A stretch of 64,000 nucleotides of DNA. Origin: Bremerella sp. TYQ1. Lineage in GTDB: Bacteria; Planctomycetota; Planctomycetia; Pirellulales; Pirellulaceae. The position numbers and the translations under genes are program-made. The notes below the pieces were generated by a model, which worked only from the letters and a program-made list of their open reading frames with translations, was not told the origin of the DNA and searched no databases. Below are positions 30,117 to 39,612 of this stretch, in pieces. Every line of letters starts with the position of its first letter. Positions within the stretch are counted from its first letter, which is position 1. Location of the stretch: the NCBI RefSeq assembly GCF_020150455.1, contig NZ_CP083740.1, positions 1-64,000 of the forward strand, given 5' to 3'.

Positions 30117-30636
30117 GCAAAATTCCTTGGGGGCTAAGCCTTGGCGTTTATCCTAGTTGGCAGGGCGAGTTGACCGATTGGTAGGCCAGCATCAACTTGC
30201 TGAAATTCGTGTCTCTCACCATCAACTACCAGGATAACCTTTGTACGGCACCATGCCAGTAGCGGTGGAGTGGTGGGGGGAGGCTGCCTAAGAGATTTTT
30301 TCGCCCGGCGATGCTTATCTTGCCTAAGCCCACATGAAGTTTCGAAGTGGGGAGGAGGATCTTCGAATGGCGAATGGAACGCCTTAAAAATTCGCGAAGG
30401 GGCAAAACCGAGCGAAGAATGCGCATTGTAAGGAAGTCTGCGCACACTTTGCAAGAAGTATTGCCAAGATGTACGCGAAACAGGATCGTTTTGAGTCAAC
30501 GTTTGTCCCGAATGTCCGTTGCCTGTGGGCAAAAATAAGGGGGCGTTTTTACACCCCTTTGTTTTTTAACAATCGGTAAGACAAATGGACATACCTTTGC
30601 GATAATGCATGACGAGTGTATCCCGGCGGCAAAGCA
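30117..30636. other. Intergenic region between malQ and pgi
   Basis: About 520 bases. It holds a terminator-like hairpin after malQ (30535-30566). The remaining open frames are short, biased to Arg/Ser/Pro and look non-coding. The promoter of pgi is expected here but I cannot point to one with confidence. Confidence 0.5.
30535..30566 (-). terminator. Terminator-like hairpin after malQ
   Basis: On the minus strand, AAGGGG, a short loop and CCCCTT are followed by ATTTTT. It lies about 70 bases past the malQ stop; the inner part can extend the stem with one bulged C. Confidence 0.5.
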
Positions 30637-32175
30637 TTACGAAGCCAGTCGCCCTGTCGCGTGCGTTAGGCCTTTAAGACGCAAGAAGTTAGGGCTATCG
30701 AGCATTTCGGCCGTGCAGCGCCAGTTCCAATTGTCGTCTGCTTCGCCAGGAACATTCATCCGAGCCTCGCCACCCAAATTCAGCACATCCTGCAGCGGAG
30801 CAATCGCCAGGGCAGCCTTACTCCCCCAGGCAACATCCAGCAGCCGCCACGCAACTTCTTCTGGTGGAAGGGGTTCGGAGTTGAGCATTTTCCAAACGGT
30901 CTCGCGAGCCGACTCGGTCAGCTCTTCGTACCACTGACGCGTCGTGGCGTTATCGTGCGTGCCGGTGTAAACGGCCGCGTTTTCGACATAGTTTTCCGGC
31001 AGGTACGTGTTGTTCGGATCGCCATCGAACGCGAATTGAAGCACCAACGTGCCAGGCAATTCAAACTGATCCCGCAGCTGATAGACGTCCTCGGTGATCG
31101 TGCCTAGGTCTTCCACGATATAAGGTAACGACCCGAGCTTGTTTTGGACCGCCTCGAACAGTTCGGCACCGGGGCCATCGACCCATTTGCCATCCACGGC
31201 GGTCTCGGCATCCGCAGGCACATTCCACGCGGCAGCAAATCCGCGGAAGTGGTCCAGCCGGATCGAGTCGACGTAGGTCAACAATGAATGGAGGCGATCG
31301 ATAAACCAGCGAAAACCGCTACGTCGATGGGCTTCCCAGTTATAAACCGGATTGCCCCACAATTGGCCGTCGGCACTGAAGTAGTCCGGCGGAACCCCGG
31401 CGACGAACTGGGGCCGCTTGTTTTCGTCGAGCATAAATAGCTCGGGATTCGCCCAGGTATCGCTAGACTCGGCCGATACGTAAATCGGGACATCCCCGAT
31501 CAAGCGAACGCCCTGCGATTTTGCATGCTGCTGAACGCGCGAAGCATGGTCGGCGACGACATATTGATAGAACCGGAACTTGTCGAACAGTTCGGCAACA
31601 TCCTGACGTGCTTCGGCCAGGGCTGTGGGGTCGCGATCGACCAATGGCTGCGGCCAGGTAAGAAAGTCGGCGTCGTCGAACTTGATTTTTAAAGCACGAA
31701 ACAACGCATAGTCGTCCAGCCAGTGTACGTTGACTTCGCAGAACGACTGGAAATTCGCCTTCTGAGTTTCACTGGTGTTCTGCTGAAAGCGGTTCCAAGC
31801 TTTATCAAGCAGAGCAAACTTAAACGGCGTGACTACCTCGAAGTCGACTTTGACCAACTCGATCGAGGCTTCGCAGTCGGCTGGTTCGATCAGGTTGTCT
31901 TCGAGCAGCCACTGTGGACTGACCAGAATTTCATTCAGCGCGAAAGAAGACAATGGAAGGTAGGGGGATCCGCCACGTCCGGTTGGACCCAGCGGAAGCA
32001 CTTGCCACCACGATTGACCACTTTCATGTAGCAGATCGATCCAGCGAATCGACTCTGGGCCGAAGTCGCCAATGCCAAATCGACTCGGCAACGAGGTCAC
32101 ATGCAACAGCAATCCGGAGCCACGGTACCCGGCCGGAAAGGGAGGAATCGCGCCCAACGCTTGATCTTCACTCAT
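30637..32175 (-). CDS. malQ: 4-alpha-glucanotransferase (amylomaltase)
   Basis: GH77 enzyme that transfers maltooligosaccharide units in starch/glycogen metabolism. The 512 residues are typical. Visible motifs: N-terminal GSGLLLHVTSLPSRFGIGD, GDVPIYVSAESSDTWANPELF, the nucleophile region IRLDHFRGF, the acid/base region VEDLGTITEDV, and YTGTHDNATTRQWY. The product should generate longer glucans plus glucose that enters glycolysis through neighbouring pgi. The start ATG at 32175 fits the family N-terminus. It is a monocistronic gene. Confidence 0.96.
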   Translation of the reverse strand: MSEDQALGAIPPFPAGYRGSGLLLHVTSLPSRFGIGDFGPESIRWIDLLHESGQSWWQVLPLGPTGRGGSPYLPLSSFALNEILVSPQWLLEDNLIEPADCEASIELVKVDFEVVTPFKFALLDKAWNRFQQNTSETQKANFQSFCEVNVHWLDDYALFRALKIKFDDADFLTWPQPLVDRDPTALAEARQDVAELFDKFRFYQYVVADHASRVQQHAKSQGVRLIGDVPIYVSAESSDTWANPELFMLDENKRPQFVAGVPPDYFSADGQLWGNPVYNWEAHRRSGFRWFIDRLHSLLTYVDSIRLDHFRGFAAAWNVPADAETAVDGKWVDGPGAELFEAVQNKLGSLPYIVEDLGTITEDVYQLRDQFELPGTLVLQFAFDGDPNNTYLPENYVENAAVYTGTHDNATTRQWYEELTESARETVWKMLNSEPLPPEEVAWRLLDVAWGSKAALAIAPLQDVLNLGGEARMNVPGEADDNWNWRCTAEMLDSPNFLRLKGLTHATGRLAS

Positions 32176-32661
32176 CAGTGCCCATTCTCAAATCAAACCA
32201 CCCGGCACCGCCAATGCCCGGGAAGCCAATCAACGGAAGTTTCAACGAATCGAGAGGGTGTTAGGAGAGGAGAACGCCACACCGCCGTTACCTACCCCTA
32301 CACAAGATCAGATGAATCGACCGAGCGAAAGGTGCTAGCTTAAGAAATTCCAAGAAAGGGAAGCCTGATGATTGTATGGGTTCTAGGGCGAGAGTGATCA
32401 GGCCGCGAATTGCCCCAATGATTTTGTGACACGTGAAAAGCCTTTCGCTCTATTATTGCTGGACCGAATGAGGATGAACCATGGAAAAAAATCGTGGTTA
32501 GTCCATGCGGCGAATCCACCCTCCAAGATAATCACGTTTTTGATGCCTGCGGGCTGAAAGATGCTCACGCCGATTGCAAAGTGGGCCCCGCTTAGGCTGC
32601 GATCGTGGGTCAATTCGCCTATGTGGTGGGAGTGCGATCAATGGTGACGGCATCTCGTCGA
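32176..32661. other. Intergenic region with a gene remnant
   Basis: About 485 bases between malQ and the epimerase gene. It contains the rhodanese-like remnant at 32398-32628 and, near 32176-32340, probably the malQ promoter. Nothing else is supported. Confidence 0.45.
32398..32628 (-). pseudogene. Possible rhodanese-domain remnant
   Basis: A short minus-strand frame whose middle, AGIKNVIILEGGFAAWTNHDF, looks like the C-terminal third of a rhodanese domain (the usual pattern is a Gly, NV-x-L-x-GG, Trp). The upstream HDRSLSGAHFA segment sits where the active-site loop would be, but the catalytic Cys is missing. The N-terminal half of the domain is absent, with a stop codon just upstream. No clear ribosome-binding site. 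I read it as a decayed gene fragment at the left edge of the polysaccharide locus; it could also be chance similarity. Confidence 0.35.
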
Positions 32662-33750
32662 TTACGGCCTTTGGAGTTCGATTAGAGCTTCGCAGATTCG
32701 GTTCGTTGCATTCCCTCCACCATATAGCTGAGGTGCATCTTTTCTAGGTAATTCGACGAATTCTTCAACGATTGAATCTAGTTGGAGCATCTCTGTTGCA
32801 CTGACAAGGCGATTCCAGCCAGCGTCAACTAGCTCGACCCATTCTGTTTCATCGCGCAGAGTCAGACAGGGAACCTGAGCGAAAAACGCTTCTTTCTGAA
32901 CGCCACCGGAGTCGGTAACAATGGCAGCAGCGTTCTTTTGAAGCTGTAGCATGTCCAAATATCCCACGGGATCGATCAGGCGTACGTTCTCAGGTGGCGT
33001 TAGTTCCATGCGATTCATTGCTGCTTTGGTCCGTGGATGAAGCGGCAAAATGACTTCCCATTTGCGACCTAGTGAGGCGAGGCCGTTGAATACTTGACGG
33101 AGACGTTCTGGATCGTCGACGTTTTCAGCGCGATGAACCGTCGCGAGAATGTACGCACCGCCAGTAAGTTTCCATGTGTCAACGATGTTTTCTCCATGGA
33201 TAGGTCGACTCGCGTAGTACTGAAAGACGTCTTGCATGACATCTCCGACAACACGAATTTTTGAGTCGTCGATCCCTTCTCGCTGCAAATTGCGAAGGGC
33301 TTGTTCTGTGGGCGCGAAAAGGATGTCAGAGATATGGTCTGTAAGTATCCGATTCGTTTCTTCAGGCATTCTTTTATTGAAAGAGCGTAACCCTGCTTCT
33401 ACGTGAGCAATCGGTATGTGTAATTTCGAAGCTGCCAATGCACCAGCTAGAGTTGAGTTTGTATCACCGTACACCAGCATCCAGTCTGGTCGATTATCCA
33501 GAAGGATCTCTTCGATTCGTTCAAGCATTCTACCGGTCTGCAGGCCATGACTGCCTGAGCCGATGTCGAGATTGTAGTCTGGAATGGGAATGTCGAGCTC
33601 TCGAAAAAACACGCCTGACAAATTGTCGTCATAGTGCTGCCCTGTGTGAACAAGTCTCTCCTGAATGTCAGGAAATGTGCGTAATACACGTGACAATGCG
33701 GCCGCTTTAACAAACTGAGGTCTCGCGCCAACGATCGTAACGATATTCAC
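32662..33750 (-). CDS. UDP-N-acetylglucosamine 2-epimerase family, likely WbpI-type
   Basis: Non-hydrolysing 2-epimerase of the WecB fold, 362 residues. Motifs: N-terminal IVTIVGARPQFVKAAAL, HTGQHYDDNLSGVFF, YGDTNSTLAGALAASKL, HVEAGLRSFNKRMPEETNR, TVHRAENVD and VTDSGGVQKEAFF. Because WbpB, WbpE and WbpD homologues lie on the same strand a few kilobases away, the substrate is probably UDP-2,3-diacetamido-2,3-dideoxy-glucuronate, turned to the manno form (WbpI activity), rather than plain UDP-GlcNAc. The start is GTG with GAGGA about ten bases upstream. This distinction is inferred from context only. Confidence 0.85.
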   Translation of the reverse strand: MNIVTIVGARPQFVKAAALSRVLRTFPDIQERLVHTGQHYDDNLSGVFFRELDIPIPDYNLDIGSGSHGLQTGRMLERIEEILLDNRPDWMLVYGDTNSTLAGALAASKLHIPIAHVEAGLRSFNKRMPEETNRILTDHISDILFAPTEQALRNLQREGIDDSKIRVVGDVMQDVFQYYASRPIHGENIVDTWKLTGGAYILATVHRAENVDDPERLRQVFNGLASLGRKWEVILPLHPRTKAAMNRMELTPPENVRLIDPVGYLDMLQLQKNAAAIVTDSGGVQKEAFFAQVPCLTLRDETEWVELVDAGWNRLVSATEMLQLDSIVEEFVELPRKDAPQLYGGGNATNRICEALIELQRP

Positions 33751-33900
33751 TCTTGCTCATTCCTCGACGAATTCAAATTGTTTCAGACGTAAAACGTGAT
33801 CAGTAACTATTGGGAAAATGTCAGGTCATTGATCGCATGGTAGATACGAGCGATACATTACGTGAAAGCCGTTCAACGCCGATGGTCCTCTTGTCTAAAA

Positions 33901-35028
33901 TTATCGAGAATTGATGGATGGCTCTAAAATCACGCCCAGTTCTCGATAAAGTTCAATATAGTTTGTCGCGACCGATTCCCAGGTATACTCGATGCCCAGA
34001 GCTGAACTGGCCTTCTTCATGGTTTTCAGTTCTTTTTGATTGCCTAACAGACCTTCCATTCGCTTGACCAAATCTTCCGCAGAGATCCCGGCTGGGACAG
34101 TAATTCCAGATCCTGTTTCGCGAACTCTTTCCGCAATGGAAAAACCGTCCGTCGCAACGATGCCAAGCCCAGCAGCAAGGTATTGGAAAATCTTATTGGG
34201 ACTGGCATTTGGGACTTCTTCTTTGAGGAACCAGATGCCGATGTCAGCTCTCGCCGTTCTCTCGAAAACTTCGCCTTGAGGGATCTCATGAAGCCATTCG
34301 AATCGACAACCAAACTCTTGCGATAGCTCCGTGAGTTGAGCATCGTAATGTTCCGACTTGGGTCCTCGCAATTTGCCTGCGATTTGGAAACCGATCGTTG
34401 GATAGGCACGAAGCAAGAGCCAAGCAATGTTGATCATTAGCTCGACATCACGATCATGCGTGTCGAGACTGCCAAAATAGATGATCGTTAAGAGGTCGCT
34501 AGGGGTTTCGTCGGATTGGAATACCTCGGATCGCTGATAGTTCGGAACGATCTTGTAAGGCACTTTCTCTGATGGAAGGACATCTCGGCAAACGCCCACT
34601 GCGCCGTCTAAAAGCGGATAGAAAAGTCGGTAGTAAAGCTTGGCAATCGTTCCAAAGAAGCCGGGCATTTGTGAGAAGTATTCGTGAACGTCAAACACGA
34701 CTTTCGAGCCAAGCCCGTACTTTAGGAACGGTACAAGAGGAAGCAATGGCAAGTCGTGAATGTGAACGAGATCCGGCCGGGAACGCCGGGCTTCAAAAAA
34801 GCACCACCTCAAGAAATTCAAGTATCGAAACACATTCGTTCCAAATACCTGAGACTTAGTGCGATGAACTAACGTTACGTGGTCTTCGTGAGACAGCGGC
34901 CAGGCATAGTCGTCGGGCGATTGGTTGATGTAAGTCAACTCGCAGTCGTATTTCGACAGAGTGTGTGCGTGATTAAAAATCCGAGTATCGTACAGCGGGT
35001 GTACACTCAGAAGGACGACCTTCTGCAT
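33901..35028 (-). CDS. Glycosyltransferase, GT4-like
   Basis: 375-residue GT-B fold glycosyltransferase. The N-terminal domain starts VVLLSVHPLYDTRIFNHAHTLSK and contains RPDLVHIHDLPLLP. The C-terminal nucleotide-sugar domain contains IGIWFLKEEVPNASPNKIFQYLAAGLGIVATDG, with the typical PNKIFEYMA-type Glu-x7-Glu-like pattern (the second acidic position is weak). No membrane helix. It is expected to add a sugar to the surface polysaccharide at the cytoplasmic face. Divergent from the next glycosyltransferase at 35211, with 180 bases between for promoters. Confidence 0.85.
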   Translation of the reverse strand: MQKVVLLSVHPLYDTRIFNHAHTLSKYDCELTYINQSPDDYAWPLSHEDHVTLVHRTKSQVFGTNVFRYLNFLRWCFFEARRSRPDLVHIHDLPLLPLVPFLKYGLGSKVVFDVHEYFSQMPGFFGTIAKLYYRLFYPLLDGAVGVCRDVLPSEKVPYKIVPNYQRSEVFQSDETPSDLLTIIYFGSLDTHDRDVELMINIAWLLLRAYPTIGFQIAGKLRGPKSEHYDAQLTELSQEFGCRFEWLHEIPQGEVFERTARADIGIWFLKEEVPNASPNKIFQYLAAGLGIVATDGFSIAERVRETGSGITVPAGISAEDLVKRMEGLLGNQKELKTMKKASSALGIEYTWESVATNYIELYRELGVILEPSINSR

Positions 35029-35210
35029 CAGCTTTCTGGCGAAATAGAACTCTCGAAAATAGCTCGCTCCGGCACCCTACCAGTACGAGATTCCCAGTGG
35101 TAGTTTAGCATCTTAGGGTGATGATCCGTCTGTCGACAAGCCTGCTGAACGTCGGCTGACTACAGAATTATTATTGCATAAGTGTTGCGTGTGTTGTAAG
35201 GGAAGTTTCC

Positions 35211-36323
35211 ATGAAAATTGGTATCGCGGCGCTGCTGATCCACCCAAAGCGTCAAGGGGGACCTGAGACATACGCCCGTCGATTACTAGAGGGACTGCAG
35301 CGAGTTGATCGACGGAACCAATACGTGGTTTTTGTGGCAAGCGGTTCCGATTTCAAACCGGAGGCTGACAACTTTCGAGTGCAGTTTGTTCCAGCGCCGG
35401 TTGCGAATCCCTATCTGAGGGTGGCCTGGGATCATACATTTTTCAGTCGGTATTTGATGCAGCATGATCTCGACCTTACGCATTTCCTGGGATCGATTCT
35501 GCCACGCAATTATCGAAGGGACTCCGTAGTCACGATTCATGACACTCTGAGGTTTCAGGTTCCCAAGGCCTCGCCATATTTGTTGGCTCGCTATTACGAC
35601 TGGAATCATGACTTAATTCGACACCGCGAAACGCCTGTCATTTCTGTGTCGCACGCGGACTGCGCTGTGATGGCAGAGAACTGTCAAATAAGTACCGACC
35701 GGATGTACGTTACACCCTTGGGCGTGGATGAGCGGTTTCTTCAGCTTAAAGAAGCGGATAACGAAAAGTCCGGAATTGTGTGGATTGGAAAGAACTACGT
35801 CCATAAAAACGTGCGGACATTGATCGAGGCGTATGCGTTATTGAACAAACGACGAAGGGCACCTCGGCTTCGTTTAATTGGCCTTTCTGATGCCGAAGTG
35901 AATCAAGTGAGGAAATGGTGCCTCGAGTCTGAGATTCCTGACGAGCAGGTAAGCCTGGAGGGACCGGTTCAGCATGATGAAGTTCCTGGCATTCTTCGAA
36001 GTGCTGAGTTGCTATGTTTCCCTTCGATTTATGAAAGCTTTGGGTTGCCTGTGATCGAGGCAATGGCAAGCGGCACTGCTGTGGTGTGCAGCTCGCTGCC
36101 ATGCTTTCGAGAGTTGTTTGGGAGTCACGTGGAATACTGCGAACCAACGTCAGCGCAACAATACGCGGACGCTATGGAGCGGCTGCTTGTCGACAAAGAT
36201 TTCCGCAAGATGCGAGAAAAGGCTGGCTTGCATCACGCGGCAAATTTCACTTGGGACGCGTGTGCGAAGAAAACTGTCGAAGTTTACGAGGCAATTGGAG
36301 AGCGAAGTACAAGCAACGGGTGA
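35211..36323 (+). CDS. Glycosyltransferase, GT4 family
   Basis: 370-residue GT-B glycosyltransferase. Start ATG preceded by AAGGGAAG. N-terminal part: KIGIAALLIHPKRQGGPETYARRLLEGL, with the acceptor-side GGPETY loop. C-terminal GT4 motifs: IVWIGKNYVHKNVRTLIEAY, VSLEGPVQHDEVPGILRSAELLCFPSIYESFGLPVIEAMASGTAVV, the last being the diagnostic E-x7-E. It probably transfers a hexose or uronic acid during repeat-unit assembly. It converges on the aminotransferase gene 19 bases away. The family call is firm, the sugar is unknown. Confidence 0.92.
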   Translation: MKIGIAALLIHPKRQGGPETYARRLLEGLQRVDRRNQYVVFVASGSDFKPEADNFRVQFVPAPVANPYLRVAWDHTFFSRYLMQHDLDLTHFLGSILPRNYRRDSVVTIHDTLRFQVPKASPYLLARYYDWNHDLIRHRETPVISVSHADCAVMAENCQISTDRMYVTPLGVDERFLQLKEADNEKSGIVWIGKNYVHKNVRTLIEAYALLNKRRRAPRLRLIGLSDAEVNQVRKWCLESEIPDEQVSLEGPVQHDEVPGILRSAELLCFPSIYESFGLPVIEAMASGTAVVCSSLPCFRELFGSHVEYCEPTSAQQYADAMERLLVDKDFRKMREKAGLHHAANFTWDACAKKTVEVYEAIGERSTSNG

Positions 36324-36342
36324 GCAAGCTATGTACTTTTCG

Positions 36343-37509
36343 CTATTGATAGAATCGCGAGATTTTACGAACGATTCTTTCAACTTTCCGTTCACTGAGG
36401 CCAGGGTAAATAGGAAGAGCAAGCGTTTCCTGAGATGCTTGCCAGGAAACGTCACAGGGTTCGGCTCGGCACTTTCCGAAAAAGCACGGCTGTCTGTCTA
36501 ACGGGAGGGGATAGTAGATTCCGGTTTGAATTTGTGCTGTTTGCAGGGAAGCTCTCAATGCATCTCGGTTCTCGGCACGAATCACGAATTGGTTGTAAAC
36601 ATGTTTGCAATTGGAAGCTTCACCAGGAAGAGCAACTTTATCCTGCAGGACTGGACCGGCCTCTTCAAAGTAACGTCGATAGCTCGTCGCGATGGCTTGA
36701 CGCTGCTCTGTCCATGCATCGAGATGACTTAGTTTGACTTTCAGGATTGCCGCCTGAACGGAATCGAGGCGAAAATTACCTCCAAGGTATTCGTGAAAGT
36801 ACTTTCGGTGAGCTCCATGAGTTCGTATTGCTCGAACTCGATCGGCTTTAGTTTCATCTGACGTCGTTACAAGGCCGCCATCCCCGATGCCTCCCAGGTT
36901 TTTAGAGGGGAAAAAACTAAAGCAACCGTAGTCGCCGTGGGCTCCAACGCGACGTGAATCATGATCTGCTCCCATGGCCTGCGCGGCGTCTTCGATGACC
37001 GTCAAGTCATGTTCACGAGCGATCTTCATGATGGATGTCATATCTGCGGATTGTCCATAAAGATGGACAGGCACGATCGCTTTCGTGCGTTCGGTGATTG
37101 CTTGCTCGATACGGTTGGGATCGATATTAAAGGTTTTCGGGCAGATGTCGACAAAGACAGGAGTCGCACCAACACGAGTAATCGCACTGCCTGTGGCGAT
37201 GAAAGAGTAGGCTGGAGCAATGACTTCATCGCCAGGCCCGATTTCTTCAGCCATCAATGCAACTAAGATCGCATCGGTGCCTGAGGAAACACCGATTGCG
37301 TGAGTTACGCCGCAATAATTTGAAATAAGATTCTCAAACTCCGTAACCTCTTGGCCCAAGATGAACTGGTCTGAATCAAGCACTCTGTTGAAAGCGGTCA
37401 GGAATTCATCACGAAGAAAAGCATGCTGATAGGACAGATCCAACAGTGGGATCCCGTGTTCGCTTTCGTTTTTCGCTTCTGCTTTCGAATCGACCCGCAG
37501 TGTGCTCAT
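36343..37509 (-). CDS. DegT/DnrJ/EryC1/StrS aminotransferase, WbpE-like
   Basis: PLP-dependent sugar aminotransferase, about 388 residues from the ATG at 37509 (GGAG nine bases upstream; the earlier in-frame ATG at 37527 has none). The PLP Lys is in FSFFPSKNLGGIGDGG; other family motifs are GVSSGTDAILVALMA, VPVHLYGQSADM, VIEDAAQAMGA and HVYNQFVIR. With WbpB- and WbpD-like genes directly upstream it most likely makes the 3-amino intermediate UDP-GlcNAc(3NH2)A using glutamate, as WbpE does in Pseudomonas B-band O-antigen synthesis. Confidence 0.92.
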   Translation of the reverse strand: MSTLRVDSKAEAKNESEHGIPLLDLSYQHAFLRDEFLTAFNRVLDSDQFILGQEVTEFENLISNYCGVTHAIGVSSGTDAILVALMAEEIGPGDEVIAPAYSFIATGSAITRVGATPVFVDICPKTFNIDPNRIEQAITERTKAIVPVHLYGQSADMTSIMKIAREHDLTVIEDAAQAMGADHDSRRVGAHGDYGCFSFFPSKNLGGIGDGGLVTTSDETKADRVRAIRTHGAHRKYFHEYLGGNFRLDSVQAAILKVKLSHLDAWTEQRQAIATSYRRYFEEAGPVLQDKVALPGEASNCKHVYNQFVIRAENRDALRASLQTAQIQTGIYYPLPLDRQPCFFGKCRAEPCDVSWQASQETLALPIYPGLSERKVERIVRKISRFYQ

Positions 37510-37533
37510 TTCAGGATTCTCCACCATTTGAGG

Positions 37534-38112
37534 CTACGATTGAAGCACGACGCCATGGCTGTTCAACAGGTAAGTCGATTCGCACTTTTCACACGTCGCT
37601 ACGCCATCGTGGAAAGTCAATTTCGCTTCGGCGCAGCGACACATCCACCCAGTTTGCTTTGCGGGAACTCCCGTGACTAAAGCAAAGTCAGGAACGTCTT
37701 TGGTGATGACCGCCCCAGCACCCACAAACGCATAAGTCCCTATCGTTGCACCACAGACGATGGTGCAATTGGCTCCCAGGGTGGCCCCTTTTTTAATCAG
37801 TGTCTTGCGATACTCATTCTTTCGTGAGATCTCGCTTCTTGGATTCACGACGTTCGTGAATACGACAGATGGCCCGCAAAAGACATCATTCTCAATCGTT
37901 ACACCATCGTAGACAGAAACGTTGTTCTGTATCTTGACTCTGTCGCCGATCTTCACGCTGTCGCTTACAAAAACGTTCTGGCCCAAAGAGCAGTTCTCGC
38001 CGATTTCAGCGTTGGGCATGACATGGGAGAAGTGCCAAATCTTTGTGCCTCTTCCAATTTTTGCTCCGTCATCAATGCATGATGTGTTGTGAGCGTAGTA
38101 GTCGCCATTCAT
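37534..38112 (-). CDS. Left-handed beta-helix N-acetyltransferase, WbpD-like
   Basis: 192 residues with hexapeptide repeats ([88 protein letters not shown]). This is the WbpD/WlbB-type acetyl-CoA dependent transferase that acetylates the 3-amino group of UDP-GlcNAc(3NH2)A. The C-terminal tail has two Cys pairs, Cys-x-Cys and Cys-x2-Cys (MCRC, CEKC), which look like a small zinc ribbon, a feature I associate with this subfamily. It is 24 bases before the aminotransferase gene and 19 after the dehydrogenase, in one operon. Confidence 0.92.
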   Translation of the reverse strand: MNGDYYAHNTSCIDDGAKIGRGTKIWHFSHVMPNAEIGENCSLGQNVFVSDSVKIGDRVKIQNNVSVYDGVTIENDVFCGPSVVFTNVVNPRSEISRKNEYRKTLIKKGATLGANCTIVCGATIGTYAFVGAGAVITKDVPDFALVTGVPAKQTGWMCRCAEAKLTFHDGVATCEKCESTYLLNSHGVVLQS

Positions 38113-38131
38113 GGCATTGATCGTGTTTTAC

Positions 38132-39088
38132 TTAAGAGGCAACGATGGGATGAACAACTTCGTCCGGCTTTGATACTTTTTGGTGACGAATACTGTGCAC
38201 TAACTCAATCCCAGGGCGAGCATCGTCAAGGCCGTAGCCTTCGCCATCGAGTACGCCTTGATAGACTCGCGTATGAAGGTCGGTAAATCCAGAGGATAAG
38301 TCAATTTCATTGCCATCAACGGTAATTGAGCGATAGGCATACTTGCCTGCCTCCACATGTCCGGCAGGAAGATCGCGTTGATCAACCGATAAAAACCATC
38401 GTACGGTGGCAGACTTGAGTCGAAGTACCCCAGACATGCGATTGGGCTCTGCGACATGCACATCAATTGTTTCTGCTTTGCCGAAAACCCACATCAGGAA
38501 GTCAAAGAAGTGGATTCCGATATTCATGGCCAAGCCACCAGAGCGTTCTTCGGTTCCTTTCCAGGAAGAATGATACCATGCTCCTCGGCGGGTCACGTAG
38601 GTCAAGCAAACATCATGCACTTGGGAGTTCTCTTCGCTTTGAATTTGATCGCGAAGTTCAACGACCGCCGGATGGTATCGAAGCTGAAGGACTGTATTGA
38701 CTTTACAGCCAAATTCGTCTTCTAGACCCTGAAGTGCATCAAGGTTCCAGGGATTGATCACCAACGGTTTTTCGCAAATGGCATGGGCATGTATTCGCAA
38801 AGCCATGCGAACATGGGCATCGTGTAAGTAATTCGGAGAGCAAATAGAAACGTATTTTGCGGGTTCCTGATTTGTTTCGCGACGGAGTTTTTCAAGGTAC
38901 CGATCGAACCGTTCGATCTCAGTAAAAAAGCGAGCTTGGGGGAAATAGCTGTCCAGGACACCGACAGAATCGTGCGGATCGACCGCGGCCAAAAGCTTTC
39001 CGCCGACCGCCTTAATGGCTGCGAGGTGTCGAGGTGCCACGAAACCAGCAGCACCGATCAATGCGAACGTTGGCGTACTGTCACTCAT
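38132..39088 (-). CDS. Gfo/Idh/MocA oxidoreductase, WbpB-like UDP-GlcNAcA 3-dehydrogenase
   Basis: 318-residue NAD-dependent dehydrogenase. The Rossmann N-terminus FALIGAAGFVAPRHLAAIKAVGG and AAVDPHDSVGVLDSYFPQARFFTE closely follow the WbpB/WlbA pattern. CEKPLVINPWNLDAL is the Gfo/Idh/MocA EKP motif, and GGLAMNIGIHFFDFLMWVFG follows. Predicted reaction: oxidation of UDP-GlcNAcA at C3, feeding the WbpE-like aminotransferase. It is the first gene of a three-gene minus-strand operon (dehydrogenase, acetyltransferase, aminotransferase). The UDP-GlcNAc 6-dehydrogenase that would produce its substrate is not in the window. Confidence 0.92.
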   Translation of the reverse strand: MSDSTPTFALIGAAGFVAPRHLAAIKAVGGKLLAAVDPHDSVGVLDSYFPQARFFTEIERFDRYLEKLRRETNQEPAKYVSICSPNYLHDAHVRMALRIHAHAICEKPLVINPWNLDALQGLEDEFGCKVNTVLQLRYHPAVVELRDQIQSEENSQVHDVCLTYVTRRGAWYHSSWKGTEERSGGLAMNIGIHFFDFLMWVFGKAETIDVHVAEPNRMSGVLRLKSATVRWFLSVDQRDLPAGHVEAGKYAYRSITVDGNEIDLSSGFTDLHTRVYQGVLDGEGYGLDDARPGIELVHSIRHQKVSKPDEVVHPIVAS

Positions 39089-39612
39089 AGGAAGCCTTGT
39101 TGGCGAAGCGTCGACTGAAAATCGTCTAATGTGAATTGATCTATGGATACTACCGAAAAGACGAGTCGTGTTAATGTGATGGATACGACAGTGTGCTTAC
39201 CGGGATCCTACGGCTATAGAGAGTGGCTGATCATAGCCAAGCAAATTCAGCTCCTCAATCGCTCGCCGCGGAAGTCATTAAATCTTCATCTTCGTAGCCA
39301 CCGGAAGTACTGAGCTCTTAACTTTCCTCGCCTCAAAACTCACGATTTCTTCATGCGGGCTTAATGTGATTCACGTCGACTCGAGAACAATTGGCATTTT
39401 GGAAAGGGGCGATTAACGTCGACGGTATAAACTCCGAACTACGCGGTTGATGCGTAGGCACTGCTGAGTGAATTATCCCAAGTGTGCCACGATGTTTCAG
39501 GGACAGTTGAGCATATTCCTTGTTGTGCAGTTCTCATCGCGGCACCAACTGATCGATCGTCATGGAGACTTGCAGCGAAGTGTTTTCATTGGACTGGCAA
39601 CTAGTTTAGATC
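39089..39612. promoter_or_regulatory. Divergent intergenic region with TAATGTGA repeats
   Basis: About 520 bases between the divergent wbpB-like and wzm-like genes, without a credible gene. It should contain promoters for both directions. The 8-mer TAATGTGA occurs at 39127, 39172 and 39362, and the 10-mer TTAATGTGAT is exact at 39171 and 39361. At the last copy it continues into GTGATTCAC, a small palindrome. This could be an operator set. Confidence 0.4.

Noticed and set aside
28611..30137. 508-aa open frame on the + strand
   Set aside because: Fully antisense to pgi, whose family motifs are unmistakable.
30134..30532. 132-aa minus-strand frame between malQ and pgi
   Set aside because: Pro/Arg/Ser-rich, no ribosome-binding site, no recognisable domain; treated as non-coding.
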